Assembly: GCA_964242945.1 (NCBI GenBank) | Contig: CAXTCF010000001.1 | Location: 1-64,000 of the forward strand | DNA from: Mesorhizobium_B sp964242945 | Lineage (GTDB): Bacteria > Pseudomonadota > Alphaproteobacteria > Rhizobiales > Rhizobiaceae | Reading direction: 5' to 3' | Length of the DNA stretch: 64,000 nt | Shown: positions 1 through 9,201 of the stretch, in pieces | How positions within the stretch are numbered: position 1 is the first letter of the stretch | Layout of the letters: every line of letters begins with the position of its first letter | The notes under the pieces: model-generated | Database searches by the model: none | What the model was told of the DNA's origin: nothing | What the model saw: the letters and a program-made list of their open reading frames with translations, nothing else | Position numbers and translations under genes: made by a program

Positions 1-1200
1 GCAGCTCTCATCTGCTTCAACGCACTCCAATGAGGGTTTTGAAACCGTCTCTAAGCCAAGCCATGCGGCCATCTGCTGCAACTCCACTGCCAAGGCTTCA
101 GAGGTGTGGCTGGGAGCGTTTGTCTCCGCATAGGCTGCGTGGACGTGCAGCGTTCCGGTCGCGCGGACGGCCCTCAGATCGACGCGCGCGACGATGCGGT
201 CTCCTAGCAGGAAGGGCAGGACGTAGTAGCCGTACTGCCGCTTCTCGGCCGGCGTGTATATCTCGATCCGATAGCGGAAGTCGAACAGCGCCTCCGTGCG
301 GCTCCGCTCCCAGACCACCGGGTCGAACGGCGAAAGCAGAGCTTGTGCGCCGATCCTCCTGGGGAGCACTGCATCGCGGTGCAGAAAGGCAGGCTTGGAC
401 CAGCCTTCAACGGAGACCGGAAGCAGGGCGCCGCTTTCCACCAGTTCCTCGATCCGGCCTTTCGTGTCGGCTGGGGCGAGGCGGAAATAGTCGCGCAGGC
501 ACTGGGCGGTTGCTATGCCAAGCGCCCTTGCGGACTCCGCGATCAAGGCCCGGTGCGCCTCGGCTTCTTCCGGCACGGGCATGGCAAGCACGTGCGTGGG
601 CAACACGCGCTCCGGCAGGTCATAGACGCGCTCGAAGCCGCGGCGCGCGGCCGTGGTCAGCCGTCCCGCCCAGAACAGCCATTCGACGGCGCGCTTGGCT
701 TCGCTCCAGCCCCACCACCCGCCGGCGCCGCGCGACCCTTCCAGTTCTCCCGCGCTGGCCGGACCGTTGCGCTCGATGTGCCGGAACACGCCTTCGATGT
801 AATCGGCCCGCTCCCGCCCGAACCTGGCCAAGCCGCCATAGATGCCTTTGCCGCGTTCGGCCCGCGCCATGCGCCAGCGCATCAGCGGCCATGTTGCTAC
901 CGGCAGCAGGGAGGCTTCGTGCGCCCAGTATTCGAAGAGGGCGCGCTTGCGGCCTGCGGCGGCCTCGTCCAGGGCCAAACGGCTGTAAGAACCGAGACGG
1001 GAAAAAGCGGGCATGTAGTGGGCGCGGACCACCGCGCTGACGGAATCGATCTGGAAGAGATTGAGGCGGTCGGCGAGCGCGGCGATGTGGCGCCGCCCGA
1101 CTTCGGCACGCGGCCTTGCCGCGCCGAAGCCTTGCGCGGCAAGGGTAATCCTGCGCGCTTCCTTCAAGGAAATGCTGTGCGTCATGCGTCCTTTTGGCAT
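1..1200 (-). CDS. YcaQ-family winged-helix DNA glycosylase (3' end cut off)
   Basis: The minus frame from the ATG at 1200 stays open for 400 codons to the window edge, so only the extreme C-terminus is missing. Near the N-terminus, QID (residues 50-52) fits the Q-x-D/Q catalytic motif of the YcaQ/AlkZ glycosylases, which remove bases or open interstrand crosslinks. The conserved C-terminal stretch with LLSPFDPVVWERSRT, then PAEKRQYGYYVLPFLLGDRI, is typical of this family. GGAGG lies 7 nt before the start. The gene is transcribed away from nuoA. Family assignment is firm; the lesion repaired is inferred. Confidence 0.85.
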   Translation of the reverse strand, partial: MPKGRMTHSISLKEARRITLAAQGFGAARPRAEVGRRHIAALADRLNLFQIDSVSAVVRAHYMPAFSRLGSYSRLALDEAAAGRKRALFEYWAHEASLLPVATWPLMRWRMARAERGKGIYGGLARFGRERADYIEGVFRHIERNGPASAGELEGSRGAGGWWGWSEAKRAVEWLFWAGRLTTAARRGFERVYDLPERVLPTHVLAMPVPEEAEAHRALIAESARALGIATAQCLRDYFRLAPADTKGRIEELVESGALLPVSVEGWSKPAFLHRDAVLPRRIGAQALLSPFDPVVWERSRTEALFDFRYRIEIYTPAEKRQYGYYVLPFLLGDRIVARVDLRAVRATGTLHVHAAYAETNAPSHTSEALAVELQQMAAWLGLETVSKPSLECVEADESC

Positions 1201-1462
1201 GGGGCAGCCTCCGCGAAAAGATCGTGGGGGGAGAATGCCGGGCCTGTTGAAGCCCTGTCGGATGCCTATATCCTGGATCAGGAAAAAGGGTGCGTGCCGC
1301 ATCCGTGCGGCTTTGCTGCTTCTTGCTTCGCTGGAAGGGCTGCGCTAACGCTCTCCGAACGTGGAAGAAGAGGCATTCGGCCTTGATCGCCAAGGCCTTG
1401 CCGCGCTTTCCCGCCGTTCAGGAGACCGTAAAAATTGCGGTCCGCTTCAAAGGTCGAGACGC

Positions 1463-1828
1463 ATGGGAGCGCTGCTGAATTCCTATATGCCGATCGTGGT
1501 TTTCATCGGCGTCGCGCTGGGGATCGGAGTTGCCCTGATGGTGGCGCCTTTTCTGCTGGCCTACAAGAACCCCGACCCGGAAAAGCTCTCCGCCTACGAA
1601 TGCGGCTTCAACGCCTTCGACGATGCGCGGATGAAGTTCGACGTGCGGTTCTACCTCGTGTCGATCCTGTTCATCATCTTCGACCTGGAAGTGGCGTTCC
1701 TGTTCCCCTGGGCGGTGTCCTTCGGGGCGATCGGCTGGGTCGGGTTCTGGTCGATGATGCTGTTCCTTGCCGTTCTGACGATCGGCTTCATCTATGAATG
1801 GAAGAAGGGAGCGCTGGAATGGGATTGA
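1463..1828 (+). CDS. nuoA: NADH-quinone oxidoreductase subunit A
   Basis: A 121-residue membrane protein with three hydrophobic segments. It carries the NuoA signature ENPD-like KNPDPEKLSAYECGF, whose Cys lies in the loop near the quinone site, followed by FDVRFYLVSILFIIFDLEVAF. It is the first gene of the complex I operon and belongs to the membrane arm near the quinone chamber. I chose the ATG at 1463 (preceded by AGGTCGAG) over an in-frame upstream start at 1361, because homologues begin close to the first transmembrane segment. Its 3' end overlaps nuoB by 10 nt. The 262-nt region upstream holds no other gene; a weak CTATAT box near 1266 could be a promoter element. Confidence 0.97.
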   Translation: MGALLNSYMPIVVFIGVALGIGVALMVAPFLLAYKNPDPEKLSAYECGFNAFDDARMKFDVRFYLVSILFIIFDLEVAFLFPWAVSFGAIGWVGFWSMMLFLAVLTIGFIYEWKKGALEWD

Positions 1829-2442
1829 CCCCCCGGCCTTCGAACGATCCGGGTTTAGCCAACCCGACGCTGTATCGCGGCGAAACGCTGGTCGCACCTG
1901 CACCTAAGGGAATCATCGATCCCAACACCGGCAAGCCGATCGGCGCCGACGACCCGTTTGTGAAGAACATCAACGCCGAGCTTGGCGACAAGGGCTTCCT
2001 GCTGACCTCGTCGGAGGCCGTCATCACCTGGGCGCGCACGGGTTCGCTGATGTGGATGACGTTCGGGCTGGCGTGCTGCGCCGTCGAGATGATGCATATG
2101 TCGATGCCGCGCTACGACGCCGAGCGGTTCGGCATCGCGCCGCGCGCTTCCCCGCGTCAGTCGGACGTGATGATCGTGGCGGGAACCTTGACCAACAAGA
2201 TGGCCCCGGCGCTGCGCAAGGTCTATGATCAGATGCCGGAGCCCCGCTACGTCATCTCGATGGGCTCCTGCGCCAATGGCGGCGGCTACTACCACTACTC
2301 CTATGCCGTGGTGCGCGGCTGCGACCGCGTGGTGCCGGTGGACATCTACGTGCCGGGCTGCCCGCCGACGGCGGAAGCGCTGCTTTATGCGTTCCTGCTG
2401 CTGCAGAAGAAGATTCGCCGGACCGGCACCATCGAGCGGTGA
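1819..2442 (+). CDS. nuoB: NADH-quinone oxidoreductase subunit B
   Basis: The 207-residue subunit that holds the terminal [4Fe-4S] cluster N2, next to the quinone. The ligand pattern is visible: the tandem cysteines of GLACCAVEMM, then GSCANGGG and PGCPPTAEALL. The N-terminus is about 40 residues longer than in the E. coli protein, which is common in alphaproteobacteria. I chose the ATG at 1819, which sits 10 nt inside the nuoA end behind GAAGGGAG, over an earlier one at 1798. It is translationally coupled to nuoA. Confidence 0.97.
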   Translation: MGLTPRPSNDPGLANPTLYRGETLVAPAPKGIIDPNTGKPIGADDPFVKNINAELGDKGFLLTSSEAVITWARTGSLMWMTFGLACCAVEMMHMSMPRYDAERFGIAPRASPRQSDVMIVAGTLTNKMAPALRKVYDQMPEPRYVISMGSCANGGGYYHYSYAVVRGCDRVVPVDIYVPGCPPTAEALLYAFLLLQKKIRRTGTIER

Positions 2443-2447
2443 GAGAT

Positions 2448-2711
2448 ATGGCTGATCCCAGCGACATGATCCTGCCGATGCTGCGTGAGATGCGAGCGGA
2501 AATCGCCGGGCGGTTTCGCCAATCGAGCGTCGAAACCAGTGCGCAGTTCACGGAGGTAAAGCATCGGCTCGACGCGATCGAAGCTGCACAGAAGTCGTTT
2601 AGACAGGCGCTGACAGGCGACAGTCTGCTCAGCAAGCTTGTCACGGGCGAGTTCGAACAGCGGATCGAAGCTTTGGAGAGAAAGATGGAGCGTTTGGAGG
2701 CAAAGCAATGA
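2448..2711 (+). CDS. Small coiled-coil protein inside the nuo operon
   Basis: An 87-residue ORF between nuoB and nuoC. It starts MADPSDMILPMLREMRAEI and is rich in heptad-spaced hydrophobic and charged residues, ending in EQRIEALERKMERLEAK, a likely coiled coil. It has no signal peptide or membrane segment. Its last codons overlap the nuoC start by 4 nt, so it is probably co-translated. A second small protein of the same design lies between nuoF and nuoG (9202-9432). A GTG at 2439, overlapping the nuoB stop, is an alternative start. Codon use is less GC-biased than in the nuo genes. The function is unknown; an assembly or regulatory role for complex I is only a guess. Confidence 0.7.
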   Translation: MADPSDMILPMLREMRAEIAGRFRQSSVETSAQFTEVKHRLDAIEAAQKSFRQALTGDSLLSKLVTGEFEQRIEALERKMERLEAKQ

Positions 2712-3307
2712 GCGACAGCCTCGACGAACTGGAAAGCGCAGTGCGGCAAGTGCTTGGCGACAAGGTCGGACAGCTCATCCATGCCTATGGCGAACTGACG
2801 CTTCTCGTGAAAGCCGAGAACATCGTTGATGTGATCGCGGCGTTGAAGAACGACATGCAGTTCATATCGTTTCTCGATGTCTGCGGCGTTGACTATCCCG
2901 GCCGCCCGGAGCGTTTCGACGTGGTGTATCACCTGCTGTCGCCGCAGCGGAACCAGCGCATCCGGGTCAAGGTCACGACGGACGAGGATACACCGGTGCC
3001 CAGCATCACCAGCGTCTTCCCCGGCGCCGACTGGTTCGAGCGGGAAGCGTACGACCTTTTTGGCATCCTGTTCTCCGGGCATCCCGATCTGCGCCGGCTG
3101 CTCACCGACTACGGCTTCGAGGGTCACCCGCTGCGCAAGGATTTTCCGCTGACCGGCTTTGTGGAAGTCCGCTATGACGACGAGGCCAAGCGCGTCGTCT
3201 ATGAGCCGGTGGAGCTTCGGCAGGAGTTCCGCAACTTCGATTTCCTTTCTCCCTGGGAAGGCACGGAATACGTGCTGCCCGGCGATGAGAAAGCCAAGGC
3301 GAACTGA
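2708..3307 (+). CDS. nuoC: NADH-quinone oxidoreductase subunit C
   Basis: A 199-residue peripheral-arm subunit (30 kDa type). The signature EREAYDLFGILFSGHPDLRR and then GHPLRKDFPLTG are intact. It is encoded separately from nuoD, as in alphaproteobacteria and mitochondria, not as the NuoCD fusion of enterobacteria. The ATG at 2708 overlaps the preceding small ORF by 4 nt, and nuoD starts 3 nt after the stop. Confidence 0.97.
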   Translation: MSDSLDELESAVRQVLGDKVGQLIHAYGELTLLVKAENIVDVIAALKNDMQFISFLDVCGVDYPGRPERFDVVYHLLSPQRNQRIRVKVTTDEDTPVPSITSVFPGADWFEREAYDLFGILFSGHPDLRRLLTDYGFEGHPLRKDFPLTGFVEVRYDDEAKRVVYEPVELRQEFRNFDFLSPWEGTEYVLPGDEKAKAN

Positions 3308-3309
3308 GC

Positions 3310-4500
3310 ATGGCTGAAACTTCCGTCCGCAACTTCAACATCAATTTCGGGCCGCAGCACCCGGCAGCCCACGGCGTGCTCCGCCTCGTGCTGGAGCTTG
3401 ACGGCGAGGTGGTCGATCGCGTCGATCCGCATATCGGCCTGCTGCACCGCGGCACCGAGAAGCTGATCGAGACCAAGACCTATCTCCAGGCGATCCCCTA
3501 TTTCGACCGGCTCGACTACTGCTCGCCGATGAACCAGGAGCACGCCTTCGCGCTCGCCGTGGAGAAGCTGCTGGACATTGCGGTGCCGAAGCGCGGGCAG
3601 CTGATCCGCGTGCTCTATTCCGAGATCGGCCGCATCATGTCGCACATCCTCAACGTGACGACGCAGGCGATGGATGTCGGCGCCCTGACGCCGCCGCTCT
3701 GGGGCTTCGAGGAGCGCGAGAAGCTTGTCGTGTTCTACGAGCGTGCAACGGGCTCGCGCATGCATGCGGCGTATTTCCGGCCCGGCGGCGTCCACCAGGA
3801 TCTGCCGGAGAAGCTGATCGAGGACATCGGCAAGTGGGTCGATCCGTTCCTCAAGGTGGTCGATGACCTCGACAGCCTGCTGACGGGCAACCGCATCTTC
3901 AAGCAGCGCAACGTCGATATCGGCGTGGTCGATCTCGCCGACGCCTGGGCCTACGGCTTTTCGGGCGTCATGGTGCGCGGCTCAGGCGCTGCCTGGGACC
4001 TGCGCAAGAGCCAGCCGTATGAATGCTACTCCGAAATGGATTTCGACATTCCGATCGGAAAGAACGGCGACTGCTACGACCGCTATCTCCTCCGCATGGA
4101 GGAGATGCGCCAGTCCGCGTACATCATGCGGCAGTGCGTCGAGTGGCTGCTTGGCGCGGAAAAGACCGGGCCGGTGTCGAACCTCGACGGCAAGGTCGTG
4201 CCGCCGAAGCGCGCGGCCATGAAGCGCTCGATGGAGGCGCTGATCCACCACTTCAAGCTCTACACCGAAGGCTACCGCGTGCCGGCGGGCGAGGTGTATG
4301 CCGCCGTGGAAGCGCCGAAGGGCGAGTTCGGCGTCTATCTCGTCTCCGACGGCACCAACAAGCCCTATCGCTGCAAGCTGCGCGCACCAGGCTTCGCGCA
4401 CCTCCAGGCGATGGATTTCCTGTGCCGCGGCCACATGCTGGCCGACGTATCGGCCGTGCTCGGCAGCCTCGACATCGTGTTCGGCGAGGTGGATCGGTGA
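3310..4500 (+). CDS. nuoD: NADH-quinone oxidoreductase subunit D
   Basis: The 396-residue 49-kDa-type subunit forms much of the quinone-binding cavity together with NuoB. It begins with NFNINFGPQHPAAHGVLRL, which contains the HP-AAHG hairpin that lines the quinone site. It ends with DIVFGEVDR, as is usual for the family. The length is standard. The stop codon overlaps the GTG start of the next gene (Uma2 family). Confidence 0.97.
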   Translation: MAETSVRNFNINFGPQHPAAHGVLRLVLELDGEVVDRVDPHIGLLHRGTEKLIETKTYLQAIPYFDRLDYCSPMNQEHAFALAVEKLLDIAVPKRGQLIRVLYSEIGRIMSHILNVTTQAMDVGALTPPLWGFEEREKLVVFYERATGSRMHAAYFRPGGVHQDLPEKLIEDIGKWVDPFLKVVDDLDSLLTGNRIFKQRNVDIGVVDLADAWAYGFSGVMVRGSGAAWDLRKSQPYECYSEMDFDIPIGKNGDCYDRYLLRMEEMRQSAYIMRQCVEWLLGAEKTGPVSNLDGKVVPPKRAAMKRSMEALIHHFKLYTEGYRVPAGEVYAAVEAPKGEFGVYLVSDGTNKPYRCKLRAPGFAHLQAMDFLCRGHMLADVSAVLGSLDIVFGEVDR

Positions 4501-5078
4501 CTGCCGCAACTGCCCGCACGAAATTGAATTCCAGCCGGTTCCTTCAGTGGTCCAAAGATCAGGGGAAACGCTATGAACTCGCGGATGGCGAGTTGGTCGA
4601 GATGGCGGCGGAGAAGGCCAAGCATGCGCTGATGAAGCATGCCGCGGCGAAAGCTCTGGAGTCCGGCATTGCGGCTGCCGCACTCGATTGCACGGTGTTT
4701 CCTGACGGCATGAGCGTAGTCATCGATGACGCGCACGTGCGTCTGCCGGATGCGGCGGTTCAATGCGGGCCAATCGATCCTGAAAGCGTTGTGCTGGATA
4801 GCCCGATCGTGCTGGTCGAAGTGACGTCGCCTTCGAGCGTCAGTCGGGACGAAAGCGAAAAGCTGATCGAATATTTTTTGGTGCCGAGCGTGGCGCATTA
4901 CCTCCTCCTTTCGCCGGAGCAACGGAAGGTGGTTCATTTCAGGCGAGCCGACGACAGTGGACGTTTCGAAGCACGCATCCTTTCGGAAGGCAGGATCGAC
5001 CTGACGCCGCCGGGTTTTTCGGTCGATGCCGCGGAGCTGCTTGGGCGTCTGCCGGCCACCAGAACCGCGAGAAGCTGA
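4497..5078 (+). CDS. Uma2-family (DUF820) restriction-endonuclease-fold protein
   Basis: A 193-residue cytoplasmic protein of the Uma2/DUF820 family, whose members have a PD-(D/E)xK nuclease fold and mostly unknown roles. Visible motifs are YELADGELVEM near the N-terminus, LPDAAVQCG (the PD aspartate), VLVEVTSPSS (the E of the active site) and a following DESEKLIEYF with the conserved Lys and Tyr. The GTG start at 4497 overlaps the nuoD stop by 4 nt; nuoE follows 3 nt after its stop. It is therefore embedded in the operon. Codon choice is less GC-biased than in the flanking nuo genes, suggesting later insertion. Any link to respiration is unproven. Confidence 0.8.
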   Translation: MTAATARTKLNSSRFLQWSKDQGKRYELADGELVEMAAEKAKHALMKHAAAKALESGIAAAALDCTVFPDGMSVVIDDAHVRLPDAAVQCGPIDPESVVLDSPIVLVEVTSPSSVSRDESEKLIEYFLVPSVAHYLLLSPEQRKVVHFRRADDSGRFEARILSEGRIDLTPPGFSVDAAELLGRLPATRTARS

Positions 5079-5081
5079 TCC

Positions 5082-7880
5082 ATGTCCGTCCGCCGTCTCG
5101 CAGAAGTCACCCTCCAGCCGCCAAACTTCGCCTTCAACGACAACATGTCGGCGCAGGCGCAGGTGTGGATCGCGAAATATCCGGAAGGCCGGCAGCAGTC
5201 CGCGGTGATCCCGTTGCTGATGCTTGCGCAGGAGCAGGACGGCTGGATTACCAAAGCCGCGATCGAAGGCATCGCGAACATGCTGGGGATGCCGTATATC
5301 CGCGTGCTCGAAGTCGCGACGTTCTACACGCAGTTCCAGTTGAAGCCGGTGGGCTCGAAGGCGCACGTCCAGGTCTGCGGCACGACGCCCTGCATGTTGC
5401 GCGGCTCCGAAGCGCTGATGGACGTATGCAGGCACAAGATCCACCACGACCAGTTTCATCTCAATGCCTCCGGCACGCTGTCCTGGGAGGAGGTCGAGTG
5501 CCTCGGCGCCTGTGTGAACGCGCCGATGGTGATGATCTTCAAGGATACCTACGAGGACCTGACGCCCGAACGCTTAGGGGAGATCATCGACGCCTTCGGC
5601 AGCGGCAACGGGGAAGGAGTGACGCCCGGACCGCAGGACGGCCGCTTTGTTTCCACGCCGGCGTCCGGCCAGAAGACGCTGCTCGACGAGCAGGTTTTCT
5701 TTGGGGCCAAGGACAAATTCGACAGCAAGGCCGCGGCGCCGCAAGGCGAGGCGGAGACTCCGCCGTCGAAGGCTGCAAAACCTGCAACGGACGCCTTCGA
5801 AACCAATGCCGCCGTCAAATCGCCATCGCCTGTGAAGGTGGATCGTGCGACGGAAGGGGCGAAGGAGTCCGAAGCGCCGCCGCACAATGGGACCGCAGCA
5901 GATAAAGCCGAACCCGCCGTCGAGGGAGCGGACAAGGATCGCACGCGGCCGATACGCGGTGCGGCAGAACCGGCGCCCTACAAGGCCCCGGAATTGGAGG
6001 CAAAGCCTAGGGCCGGAGAGTCGGGCAGCACAATCCAGGTCAGCTCCCAGGAGCCTGTCGCTGCACCCAGCACTTCCGGGATGCCTGACAAGGCCTTGCC
6101 CGGCACCGACGCGACGGGTGAGAACAAGTCGGCCTCTGTTGCCGGCGTAGATTCTCTTGGCACCTCCATGGGGGCTGCCGCGGCCCCTGCCGAGGGTCCG
6201 GATGCTCCAGCGATCACGGTCGAGAACGTCAGCCCTGGCCCGGTTGTCCAGGTCTCGGATTCGAACGCGTTGGCGGCAGGGGGCGAGCAGTTGGCAGCCG
6301 AACCTCGTCGCGGCGGCGAGGTGTACACGACAAAGTCGCCGGTGGATGCCAGAAGCGGAATGGAAAGCGCGGCTGTTGCCGCGGCGCCGGCTGCGGGTGG
6401 TGCTGACAATGCGGACCGCGCAGCCGCCGTCGGGCAAGACGACAATCCGGTGGCAGCTTCCGTGCGGGGTCAGAGCTTTGTTGCCGCTGGTGAGACAAGG
6501 CAAAGTGCCTCGTTGGAGCCAGTTGCGGATAGCGGTGTCGGCGACCGGCCGAAAGGCATCGAAGGGGCGCAGACTAGTCAGGAAAACGGTTCCGACACGC
6601 CGCGAGGCAAAGTGGAAGGACTGGCGGATGCAAGGCCTACATCGCTGCTGGATTCGGCAGCTTCGGCAAAAGCTCCGGCCGGTTCGTCAAGCGCATCAAA
6701 CGGCGATCCCGCGAAGGATGAAGCGCCCGCGCGCGGAGATGGCAGCGAAGGGACAATCCAGGCTGCTGCGGGTGGTCTCTCACCGGAAGCACCTGTGTCC
6801 GACTCTGGCCGCGGCGGCACCTCGGAGGTGGGCGCAGCCGCCGGCAGCCCCAGCGGAGCAACGCTAGGCCAACTGGCGGCATCATCGGCCGAAGGCGGAG
6901 ATGGTGCGGCAACGGAGGGACACGCGCCTGCGGGTCGGTCTGATGGTCGTGTTTTGGAGCAGCCTGAAACACTGCTTGCAGACTTGGGTGCGCCGCCGGA
7001 AAACGGGTTAGCGCCTGACGCTGCGAGTGCGGCGAAAACGACTTCGGGCGCAACGGAAGAAGAAAGCTTGGGAAGAGCCCAGCCCGAAGCGGGCCGGGAA
7101 GCGCAAACCAGTCAAATCGCGGTGCGAGAACAACCCTCAGCCTCAGCACAAGGCGAGACCGGACAAAGCTTTGCTCCTGAAGTCGGCTCCATCTCGGCTG
7201 CGCCTGTTGTTACGGCCGGATCGGACTGGGCAGAAGGGTCGTCGCCGGACGAAACCTCCCGCGGAAACATCGAGGCTGAGGTTGGATCTGCGGCGGCGGA
7301 TCAGGATGGTTCAGGCGCCGCGGCTGCATCAGGTAAGGAGTCGCCTGGGCATTCCCGGTCCGCGGCTGAGACCGTCGCGCATGTTGCCGACGCAGACAAG
7401 CTGAAAAGCTCCACTGCGATGGGAACCGTGCTTGGCGGCGGGTCAGGCAGCCAAGTTGGTCAGCCGGAGGCAAGCGCGTCCGCTGCCGAGCGCCGCTCGT
7501 TTGCTTCAGAAGGGCAAGATGCCGGCGAGCGGAACGCCGCAGCGGTGGACGATGCCGGGGAGGCGCTTGCCGGCGATGCCACGCATGCCGCTTCTCTCGA
7601 TCATGCGCACCGGCCGGCAGGAATCGAACGGCCCGCGGAGCTTGACGACCTGAAGATGATCTCCGGCATCGGCCCGAAGACCGAGGAAATGCTCCACAAC
7701 CTCGGCATCTACACGTTCGCGCAGGTCGCCTCCTGGAATAAGGCGCAGCGCCACTGGGTCGGCGGATACTTGAAGTTCCACGGCCGCATCGAGCGTGACG
7801 ATTGGGTTGGGCAGGCCAAAGCCCTCGCCGTGGGCGGCGAGGAGGAATATGTCCGGGTGTTCGGCAAGAAGCCGCGTTGA
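5082..7880 (+). CDS. nuoE: NADH-quinone oxidoreductase subunit E with giant linker and hairpin domain
   Basis: Residues 1 to about 178 are an ordinary 24-kDa subunit that carries cluster N1a, with ligands C99, C104, C140 and C144. Residues about 180-846 are a low-complexity Ala/Gly/Ser/Glu-rich stretch with no recognisable domain, probably disordered. Residues about 853-918 (ELDDLKMISGIGPKTEEMLH, then GIYTFAQVASW and LKFHGRIERDDWV) form a helix-hairpin-helix-like domain. In Rhizobiales this domain is often attached to NuoE and to ribosomal protein L21. At 932 residues the protein is several times the usual NuoE length. The reading frame is unbroken and GC-rich codon bias persists through the linker, so it looks translated rather than a frame error. 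Confidence 0.93.
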   Translation: MSVRRLAEVTLQPPNFAFNDNMSAQAQVWIAKYPEGRQQSAVIPLLMLAQEQDGWITKAAIEGIANMLGMPYIRVLEVATFYTQFQLKPVGSKAHVQVCGTTPCMLRGSEALMDVCRHKIHHDQFHLNASGTLSWEEVECLGACVNAPMVMIFKDTYEDLTPERLGEIIDAFGSGNGEGVTPGPQDGRFVSTPASGQKTLLDEQVFFGAKDKFDSKAAAPQGEAETPPSKAAKPATDAFETNAAVKSPSPVKVDRATEGAKESEAPPHNGTAADKAEPAVEGADKDRTRPIRGAAEPAPYKAPELEAKPRAGESGSTIQVSSQEPVAAPSTSGMPDKALPGTDATGENKSASVAGVDSLGTSMGAAAAPAEGPDAPAITVENVSPGPVVQVSDSNALAAGGEQLAAEPRRGGEVYTTKSPVDARSGMESAAVAAAPAAGGADNADRAAAVGQDDNPVAASVRGQSFVAAGETRQSASLEPVADSGVGDRPKGIEGAQTSQENGSDTPRGKVEGLADARPTSLLDSAASAKAPAGSSSASNGDPAKDEAPARGDGSEGTIQAAAGGLSPEAPVSDSGRGGTSEVGAAAGSPSGATLGQLAASSAEGGDGAATEGHAPAGRSDGRVLEQPETLLADLGAPPENGLAPDAASAAKTTSGATEEESLGRAQPEAGREAQTSQIAVREQPSASAQGETGQSFAPEVGSISAAPVVTAGSDWAEGSSPDETSRGNIEAEVGSAAADQDGSGAAAASGKESPGHSRSAAETVAHVADADKLKSSTAMGTVLGGGSGSQVGQPEASASAAERRSFASEGQDAGERNAAAVDDAGEALAGDATHAASLDHAHRPAGIERPAELDDLKMISGIGPKTEEMLHNLGIYTFAQVASWNKAQRHWVGGYLKFHGRIERDDWVGQAKALAVGGEEEYVRVFGKKPR

Positions 7881-7889
7881 GGATTGAGC

Positions 7890-9194
7890 ATGCTCGCTGA
7901 CAAGGACCGCATCTTCACCAACATCTACGGCCGCTTCGACACGTCGCTGAAGGGCGTCATGGCGCGCGGCGGCTGGGACGGCACGGCGGACATCATCGCC
8001 AAGGGCCGGGACTGGATCATCAACGAGATGAAGGCGTCGGGCTTGCGCGGGCGCGGCGGGGCTGGCTTTCCGGCGGGACTGAAATGGTCCTTCATGCCGA
8101 AGCAGAGCGACGGACGGCCGTCCTATCTCGTCATCAACGCCGACGAGTCGGAGCCCGGCACCTGCAAGGACCGCGAAATCCTGAGGCATGACCCGCACAC
8201 GCTCCTGGAAGGCTGCATCATCGCGGGCTGCGCCATGGGGGCGATCGCCGCCTACATCTACGTCCGCGGCGAATACATCCGCGAGCGCGAGGCGCTCCAG
8301 CGCGCCATCGACGAAGCCTACGATGCCAAGCTGATCGGCAAGAACAACGTCAACGGCTACGACTTCGAGATCTACGTCACGCATGGCGCCGGCGCTTATA
8401 TCTGCGGCGAAGAAACGGCTCTGCTGGAAAGCCTGGAGGGCAAGAAGGGACAGCCGAGGCTGAAACCTCCGTTTCCGGCCAATGTCGGCCTTTACGGCTG
8501 CCCGACCACGGTCACGAACGTGGAAACGGTCGCCGTGGCGCCGACGATCCTGCGGCGCGGCGCGGCGTGGTTTGCTTCGTTCGGCCGGCCCAACAACACG
8601 GGAACCAAGCTCTTCTGCATCTCAGGGCATGTGAACGAGCCCTGCACGGTGGAGGAGACGATGTCGATCCCGTTCCGGCAGCTGATCGAGGAACACTGCG
8701 GCGGTATCCGCGGCGGCTGGGACAATCTGCTTGCAGTCATCCCCGGCGGCTCATCCGTGCCGCTGGTGCCGGCCGAGCAGATCATCGACGCGCCGATGGA
8801 CTTCGATGCCCTGCGCGACCTGAAATCGGGTCTCGGCACGGCGGCGGTCATCGTGATGGACAAATCCACCGACATCGTGAAGGCGATCGCGCGGCTGTCC
8901 TATTTCTACAAGCACGAGTCCTGCGGCCAGTGCACGCCCTGCCGGGAAGGCACGGGCTGGATGTGGCGCGTGATGGAGCGGCTTGTGCGCGGCGAAGCGC
9001 AGAAGCGCGAGATCGACATGCTGCTCGATGTCACCAAGCAGGTGGAAGGCCACACGATCTGCGCGCTGGGCGACGCGGCTGCCTGGCCGATCCAGGGTCT
9101 GATGCGGCACTTCCGAGGCGAGGTGGAGCGCCGCATAGACGAGTTCTCCCGCAACGCTCATCGCGCCGAGCCGGTGCTGATCGCGGCGGAATGA
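7890..9194 (+). CDS. nuoF: NADH-quinone oxidoreductase subunit F
   Basis: The 434-residue 51-kDa-type subunit that binds NADH and FMN and holds cluster N3. The nucleotide/flavin loop GLRGRGGAGFPAGLKW is near residue 55 and GAGAYICGEETALLESLEG near residue 170. The cluster ligands are in ESCGQCTPCREGTGW and in the later TICALGD. I chose the ATG at 7890 rather than the TTG two codons earlier. It follows nuoE by 9 nt. Confidence 0.97.
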   Translation: MLADKDRIFTNIYGRFDTSLKGVMARGGWDGTADIIAKGRDWIINEMKASGLRGRGGAGFPAGLKWSFMPKQSDGRPSYLVINADESEPGTCKDREILRHDPHTLLEGCIIAGCAMGAIAAYIYVRGEYIREREALQRAIDEAYDAKLIGKNNVNGYDFEIYVTHGAGAYICGEETALLESLEGKKGQPRLKPPFPANVGLYGCPTTVTNVETVAVAPTILRRGAAWFASFGRPNNTGTKLFCISGHVNEPCTVEETMSIPFRQLIEEHCGGIRGGWDNLLAVIPGGSSVPLVPAEQIIDAPMDFDALRDLKSGLGTAAVIVMDKSTDIVKAIARLSYFYKHESCGQCTPCREGTGWMWRVMERLVRGEAQKREIDMLLDVTKQVEGHTICALGDAAAWPIQGLMRHFRGEVERRIDEFSRNAHRAEPVLIAAE

Positions 9195-9201
9195 GTTTGG
9201 T

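Noticed and set aside
343..1386. A 347-codon plus-strand frame over the left end
   Set aside because: It lies opposite the YcaQ-family gene, which matches a known family over its whole length; this frame has shadow composition rich in Gly/Arg/Pro/Ala.
5574..6503. A 309-codon minus frame inside nuoE
   Set aside because: It lies opposite the low-complexity nuoE linker, and its Arg/Leu/Gly-rich product is what the complement of Ala/Ser-rich codons gives.
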